Shown here: positions 5,597 to 8,839 of the stretch, one piece after another | Layout of the letters: each line of letters begins with the position of its first letter | Position numbering within the stretch: position 1 is the first letter of the stretch | Source of the DNA: an uncultured Eubacteriales bacterium | GTDB taxonomy: Bacteria; Bacillota; Clostridia; Christensenellales; Aristaeellaceae | DNA: 8,839 nt | NCBI GenBank assembly: GCA_900548145.1 | Contig: URJB01000074.1 | Location: 1 to 8,839, forward strand | Direction of reading: 5' to 3' | Made by a program: the position numbers and the translations under genes | The notes under the pieces: generated by a model | Database searches by the model: none | What the model saw: only the letters and a program-made list of their open reading frames with translations | Told to the model about the DNA's origin: nothing

Positions 5597-7581
5597 ATCG
5601 CGTCAACCTCCGCCATAATTTGCCGGTTCAGGAAGCCCTTCAGATCCATCGCGCCGGAGGGGCAGGCGACAGTGCACGCGCCGCAGCCCTGGCAGACCGC
5701 TTCGTTGACGGAAGCGACCCGGCGGACCTTGGTGGTGCGGTCGGGCATCCGGAATTCCTTGTCCATGTAGGTGATTGCGCCGTAGGGGCACACGCGCTCG
5801 CAGGTGGAGCAGCCGTTGCACATCATCTCGTCGGAGTGCGCCACGCAGGGGTTGCCCAGCAGCTTGTCCTTGGCCAGCAGGCCGATGACCTTGGACGCGG
5901 CGGCGCCCGCCTGAGACACGGTCTCGGGGATGTCCTTGGGGCCCTGGCAGGTACCGGAAAGGAAGATACCGGCGGTGGGGCTTTCCACGGGGCGCAGCTT
6001 GGGATGGGCTTCGGTGAAGAAGTCGTTGGTGTCCATGCTGGCGGTCAGCATGGTGGCCAGCGGGCGGGCGGACTTGTCCGGCTCGATGGCGGCGGCCAGC
6101 ACCACCAGATCGGCGTCGATGTGCAGCTGCTCACCGGCCAGCAGGTCGGAGGCCTGCACCTTCAGCTTCTTGCCTTCGGGCGTGACCTTGCCCACCATGC
6201 CCTTGATGTAGTGGACGCCGTATTCTTCCACCGCGCGGCGGTAGAACTCGTCGAAGTTCTTGCCCGGGGTACGCACGTCGATGTAGAACACGTATACGTC
6301 GGTGTCCGGGTACTTGTCCCGGATCAGCATGGCGTGCTTGGCGGTGTACATGCAGCAGATCTTGGAGCAGTACTCCTTGCCCTTTTCGGCGCAGGACGCG
6401 CAGCGGGAACCCACGCACTGGACGAACACGATGGTGTGAGGATGTTCGCGGTCGGAGGGGCGCAGCAGGGTGCCGCCGGTGGGGCCGGCAGCGTTCATCA
6501 GGCGCTCCAGTTCCAGCGAGGTGATGACGTCCTTGGACTGGGAGTAGGCAAATTCGTCGAATTTGTCCATGGAGATGGGGTTGAAGCCGGTAGCGACCAC
6601 GATCGCGCCGTACTTCTCCTCCACAAATTCATCCTTGGCCTTGTAGTCGATGGCTCCGGCGGCGCAGACCTTGGAGCACAGGCCGCACTTGCCGTTCTTG
6701 AGCATCATGCAGTACCGGGGGTCGATGGTGGCCACCTTCGGCACCGCCTGCGCAAAGGGAATGTACACGGCGTGGCGCTCGTCCATGCCCAGGTTGAACT
6801 CGTTGGGCACGTGCTTCATGGGGCACTTTTCGGTGCAGGCGCCGCAGCCGGTGCACACGTCTTCCTTCACATAGCGGGCCTTGCGCTTGATGGTCACATC
6901 AAAGTTGCCCACGAAGCCCTTGACCTGCGTCACTTCGGAATAGGAGAAGATGCGGATCTTCTCGTGCTGGGCCACGTCCACCATCTTGGGGGTCAGGATG
7001 CAGGCGGCGCAGTCCAGCGTGGGGAAGGTCTTGTCCAGCTGGGCCATTTTGCCGCCGATGGTGGGCTTGGTCTCCACGATGTCCACGGGGAAGCCCGCGT
7101 CGGCGATGTCCAGCGCGGTCTGGATACCGGCGATACCGCCGCCGATCACCAGCGCCCGCTTGGTCACGGGGCTTTCGCCGGGGGTCAGGGGGGTGTTCAG
7201 GTTGACCTTGGCAACCGCGGCCTTGCCGAGGATGATGGCCTTTTCGGTGCCGACGGGCATGTCCTTATGCACCCAGGAGCACTGCTCGCGCACGTTGGCG
7301 ATTTCCACCATGTACGGGTTGATGCCCGCGCTCTGGGCGGTTTTGCGGAAGGTGTTCTCGTGCATCCGGGGGGAACAGGAGCACACCACGATGCCGGTCA
7401 GGTGATGTTCCTTGATCGCGTCCTTGATCAGGTTCTGGCCCGCCTGAGAGCACATATACTGGTAGTTGGTGGAGAACACAACCCCAGGCTCGTTTTTCAG
7501 CGCTTCGGACACAGCCTTTACGTCTACGGTTCCGGCGATATTGCTGCCGCACCAGCAGACAAACACACCAATTCTCTGCAT
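5587..7581 (-). CDS. hdrA: HdrA-like flavin electron-bifurcating subunit
   Basis: This 664-residue protein is a full-length HdrA, the FAD subunit where electron bifurcation occurs in Hdr complexes. The N-terminal domain has cysteines at 9, 11, 44, 67 and 69. A dinucleotide-binding motif GGGIAG lies at 147-152, followed by the HdrA signature around 176-200 including GGKMAQLDKTFPTLDC and Cys191/Cys194. Two inserted clusters follow, Cys243/246/249/253 and Cys291/299/302/306. A dense Cys set (388, 394, 397, 405, 409, 410) matches the noncanonical cluster region of HdrA. A C-terminal two-cluster ferredoxin is formed by Cys588/591/594/598 and Cys630/633/636/640. In the methanogen complex the bifurcating FAD splits electrons between HdrB and ferredoxin; that function is inferred here. 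Length matches methanogen HdrA, and it is not fused to MvhD or a second HdrA module. AAAGGAGA at 7591-7598 precedes the ATG by 9 nt. Its 3' end overlaps the next gene, an MvhD-like protein, its usual partner. Confidence 0.95.
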   Translation of the reverse strand: MQRIGVFVCWCGSNIAGTVDVKAVSEALKNEPGVVFSTNYQYMCSQAGQNLIKDAIKEHHLTGIVVCSCSPRMHENTFRKTAQSAGINPYMVEIANVREQCSWVHKDMPVGTEKAIILGKAAVAKVNLNTPLTPGESPVTKRALVIGGGIAGIQTALDIADAGFPVDIVETKPTIGGKMAQLDKTFPTLDCAACILTPKMVDVAQHEKIRIFSYSEVTQVKGFVGNFDVTIKRKARYVKEDVCTGCGACTEKCPMKHVPNEFNLGMDERHAVYIPFAQAVPKVATIDPRYCMMLKNGKCGLCSKVCAAGAIDYKAKDEFVEEKYGAIVVATGFNPISMDKFDEFAYSQSKDVITSLELERLMNAAGPTGGTLLRPSDREHPHTIVFVQCVGSRCASCAEKGKEYCSKICCMYTAKHAMLIRDKYPDTDVYVFYIDVRTPGKNFDEFYRRAVEEYGVHYIKGMVGKVTPEGKKLKVQASDLLAGEQLHIDADLVVLAAAIEPDKSARPLATMLTASMDTNDFFTEAHPKLRPVESPTAGIFLSGTCQGPKDIPETVSQAGAAASKVIGLLAKDKLLGNPCVAHSDEMMCNGCSTCERVCPYGAITYMDKEFRMPDRTTKVRRVASVNEAVCQGCGACTVACPSGAMDLKGFLNRQIMAEVDAICK

Positions 7582-7597
7582 GGTTCTGCTTCTCCTT

Positions 7598-7990
7598 TCA
7601 CTTCGCGTATTTGCGCAGGGCGCTTACGATGGCCTGCTGGGGCATATCGTCGTCCAGCAGGGCGGGGATGTCGTCCGCCGTCATGTGGTTCATGCCCTTT
7701 TGACGGATGGCCACCAGACGGATGGCCTCCACCAGCTTGGCGGGCTCCACGTTGCGGGGGCAGCGCTCCACGCAGGCGAAGCAGGACAGGCACTGGTAGA
7801 GGGACTTCGAATTCAGCAGGGGCTCGATCTCGCCCCGCTCCACCATGTACACGAACTGATGGGGATGATACTCCATCTCGTCGTAGGCGGGGCAGGTGGC
7901 GCTGCACTTGCCGCAGCGCATGCACTTGAGCGGATTGACGCCGCTCATGCGGAGAACCTGCTCCTTCATGCGTTCATTCTTCGTTTGCAT
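7598..7990 (-). CDS. hdrC: HdrC-like heterodisulfide reductase subunit C (2x[4Fe-4S])
   Basis: This small iron-sulfur protein of 130 residues has two ferredoxin-type motifs: Cys23/26/29/33 (CMRCGKCSATCP) and Cys67/70/73/77 (CLSCFACVERCP). This is the HdrC arrangement, in which two [4Fe-4S] clusters relay electrons between HdrA and the noncubane clusters of HdrB. The spacer and the basic C-terminal tail ending in RKYAK fit stand-alone bacterial HdrC proteins rather than the membrane HdrE/HdrD type; there is no transmembrane segment. The start at 7990 overlaps the hdrB stop (TAATG) and has GGAGGAGG a few bases upstream inside hdrB, so translation is coupled to hdrB. A second Met at residue 8 is a less likely start because the binding site fits the first. 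It sits between hdrB and hdrA, in line with its role as an electron bridge. Family assignment is strong. Confidence 0.93.
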   Translation of the reverse strand: MQTKNERMKEQVLRMSGVNPLKCMRCGKCSATCPAYDEMEYHPHQFVYMVERGEIEPLLNSKSLYQCLSCFACVERCPRNVEPAKLVEAIRLVAIRQKGMNHMTADDIPALLDDDMPQQAIVSALRKYAK

Positions 7991-8787
7991 TACGCTTCCT
8001 CCTCCACGCCCAGAGCCTGCGCCAGCAGCTCGGTGAAGTAGACCACCGGCACGTCCGCGCTGTACTTGGACAGATTATAGCGGCACAGCGGACAGGCGGT
8101 GACAATCAGGTCCGCGTCGTGGGACTGAGCGTCGCCCAGCACCTTCTCGCTCTTTTTGCGGGCGGAAGGCTCGTTCTCCAGCGCCACATAGCCGCCGCAG
8201 CATTCGTTGCGAGCGGCCCAGACCACAGGCTCGCCGCCCAGCGCCCGGATCAGATCCTCCATGATGCGGGGGTTCTCCGGGTCGTCCATCTGCATCACCT
8301 TGCCGGGACGCAAAAGCAGGCAGCCGTAATAACAGGCCACCTTCTTCCCCGTCAGAGGCTTTTGTACCTTTGCTTTGACCTGATCGAAGCCTACGGTATC
8401 CCGCAGAAGCTCCAGATAGTGCTGCACCACGGTCTCGCCGTGATAGGGTTCTCCCGCGTCTTTGTCCTGCGCCATGTAACGGTTCACCTTGTCGGCAAAC
8501 TCGGCGTCCGTCTGCATGGCGTGGTTGGTCTGCTTAATGACGTTGTGGCAGGCGGAGCACACCGTGACCAGAGGCTGGGAGGCGTCTCTGGCCGCCTTCA
8601 GCGCGCGCACGCTGCTGAGCTTCGAGGCAACTTCGTCCTTAGCGGTGACGAACACACCGCCGCAGCACTGCCAGTTTTCGATCTCACACAGCTCTACGCC
8701 CAGCGCCTGTGCGCATTTCCGCGCCTGGAGATCAAGCTCTTTTGCCTTCGTGCGGAGGGTGCAGCCGGGAAAATAACTTACTCTCAT
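7990..8787 (-). CDS. hdrB: HdrB-like heterodisulfide reductase subunit B (two CCG domains)
   Basis: This 265-residue protein belongs to the HdrB family, the disulfide or high-potential end of Hdr complexes. It contains two complete cysteine-rich CCG domains: Cys9, Cys41-Cys42 and Cys77/Cys80 in the first half, and Cys152/Cys156, Cys196-Cys197 and Cys232/Cys235 in the second. In methanogen HdrB these residues bind two noncubane [4Fe-4S] clusters that reduce CoM-S-S-CoB. The motifs are visible here; the clusters are inferred from the family. Length is slightly below that of methanogen HdrB (about 290 residues). No signal peptide or membrane segment is evident. The ATG at 8787 is preceded by GGAGG at 8799-8803, 11 nt away, rather long but with no better start. 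It is the first gene visible in the operon, and its TAA shares one base with the hdrC ATG. The physiological acceptor is unknown: no DsrC or methanogen cofactor gene is nearby, so it could pass electrons to the FrdB-like protein. Confidence 0.93.
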   Translation of the reverse strand: MRVSYFPGCTLRTKAKELDLQARKCAQALGVELCEIENWQCCGGVFVTAKDEVASKLSSVRALKAARDASQPLVTVCSACHNVIKQTNHAMQTDAEFADKVNRYMAQDKDAGEPYHGETVVQHYLELLRDTVGFDQVKAKVQKPLTGKKVACYYGCLLLRPGKVMQMDDPENPRIMEDLIRALGGEPVVWAARNECCGGYVALENEPSARKKSEKVLGDAQSHDADLIVTACPLCRYNLSKYSADVPVVYFTELLAQALGVEEEA

Positions 8788-8839
8788 CAGAAATGAAACC
8801 TCCGTTTGTTGGTGGGGGGACGTTGGGGCCTTTGCGGCC
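8788..8839 (-). promoter_or_regulatory. Visible leader upstream of hdrB
   Basis: These 52 nt hold the hdrB ribosome binding site (GGAGG, 8799-8803). At the window edge is GGCC-GCAAA-GGCC (8839-8827 on the minus strand), which could be part of a longer hairpin cut off by the boundary. The hairpin is not followed by a T-run. No -35/-10 pair was recognised, so the promoter probably lies outside the window. Confidence 0.4.

Larger units (their letters stand above)
27..8787 (-). other. Nine-gene operon hdrBCA-floxDCBA-frdBA-like
   Basis: All nine genes lie on the minus strand with almost no space between them. In transcription order the junctions are: hdrB/hdrC overlap 1 nt (TAATG), hdrC/hdrA gap 16 nt, hdrA/floxD overlap 10 nt, floxD/floxC overlap 13 nt, floxC/floxB overlap 8 nt, floxB/floxA overlap 8 nt, floxA/frdB-like gap 16 nt, frdB-like/frdA-like gap 12 nt. 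Each start has a purine-rich ribosome binding site 6-11 nt upstream. No internal terminator or promoter was seen. This indicates one polycistronic mRNA whose products probably form one soluble redox complex or two that exchange electrons. The promoter must lie upstream of the window or in its last few bases, since the visible 52-nt leader has no clear -35/-10 pair. None of the proteins shows a signal peptide or transmembrane helix, so the machinery looks cytosolic. Confidence 0.9.

Noticed and set aside
5620..7929. Open frame of about 769 codons on the plus strand
   Set aside because: It is antisense to hdrA and part of hdrC, both clearly real by their cysteine motifs, and has the same biased Gly/Val/His/Ala composition of a shadow frame.
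1..8839. CRISPR array, tRNA/rRNA, insertion sequence or long direct repeat
   Set aside because: The window is filled end to end by the nine genes; no repeated spacer pattern, RNA gene signature, transposase or flanking inverted repeat was seen by eye.

Overview
The window is one tightly packed, GC-rich operon of nine genes, all read leftward on the minus strand, with no gene on the plus strand. Strong GGAGG-type ribosome binding sites, gene overlaps and roughly 60% GC (judged by eye) suggest a strictly anaerobic bacterium, probably a GC-rich Clostridia member such as an Oscillospiraceae-like gut anaerobe. That placement is inference; Desulfovibrio-like or other anaerobic lineages are not excluded. 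Nothing in the window is ribosomal or otherwise diagnostic for taxonomy.

Layout in transcription order (right to left): hdrB (8787-7990), hdrC (7990-7598) and hdrA (7581-5587) form a complete heterodisulfide-reductase-like core. An MvhD/FloxD-like [2Fe-2S] protein (5596-5162), two related iron-sulfur proteins of FloxC/FloxB type (5174-4182 and 4189-3152) and a FloxA-like FAD/NAD(P)H and [2Fe-2S] oxidoreductase (3159-2329) form the NAD(P)H input module. Finally, a fumarate-reductase/succinate-dehydrogenase-like iron-sulfur subunit (2312-1638) and flavoprotein subunit (1625-27) form a terminal reductase module. No gap between genes exceeds 16 nt and five junctions overlap, so the nine genes are very probably co-transcribed and translationally coupled. 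A 52-nt leader lies upstream of hdrB; downstream of the last stop only 26 nt are visible, including a hairpin across the stop codon.

The Hdr-Flox part is a known type of soluble flavin-based electron-bifurcating complex: NAD(P)H enters at FloxA, electrons pass through FloxB/C/D to the HdrA flavin, and are split between a low-potential acceptor (ferredoxin) and a higher-potential acceptor at HdrB. What stands out is the attached soluble FrdAB-like pair, with no visible membrane anchor and no DsrC-like partner. The iron-sulfur subunit carries one [2Fe-2S] and two full four-cysteine [4Fe-4S] motifs, like the N-terminal half of methanogen thiol:fumarate reductase TfrB, whose C-terminal half is HdrB-like. 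Here that HdrB part is a separate gene of the same operon. The working hypothesis is a cytosolic NADH-dependent, electron-bifurcating fumarate (or related enoate) reductase that uses the drop from NADH to fumarate to drive ferredoxin reduction. The family assignments are solid; the joint complex and its substrate are inference.
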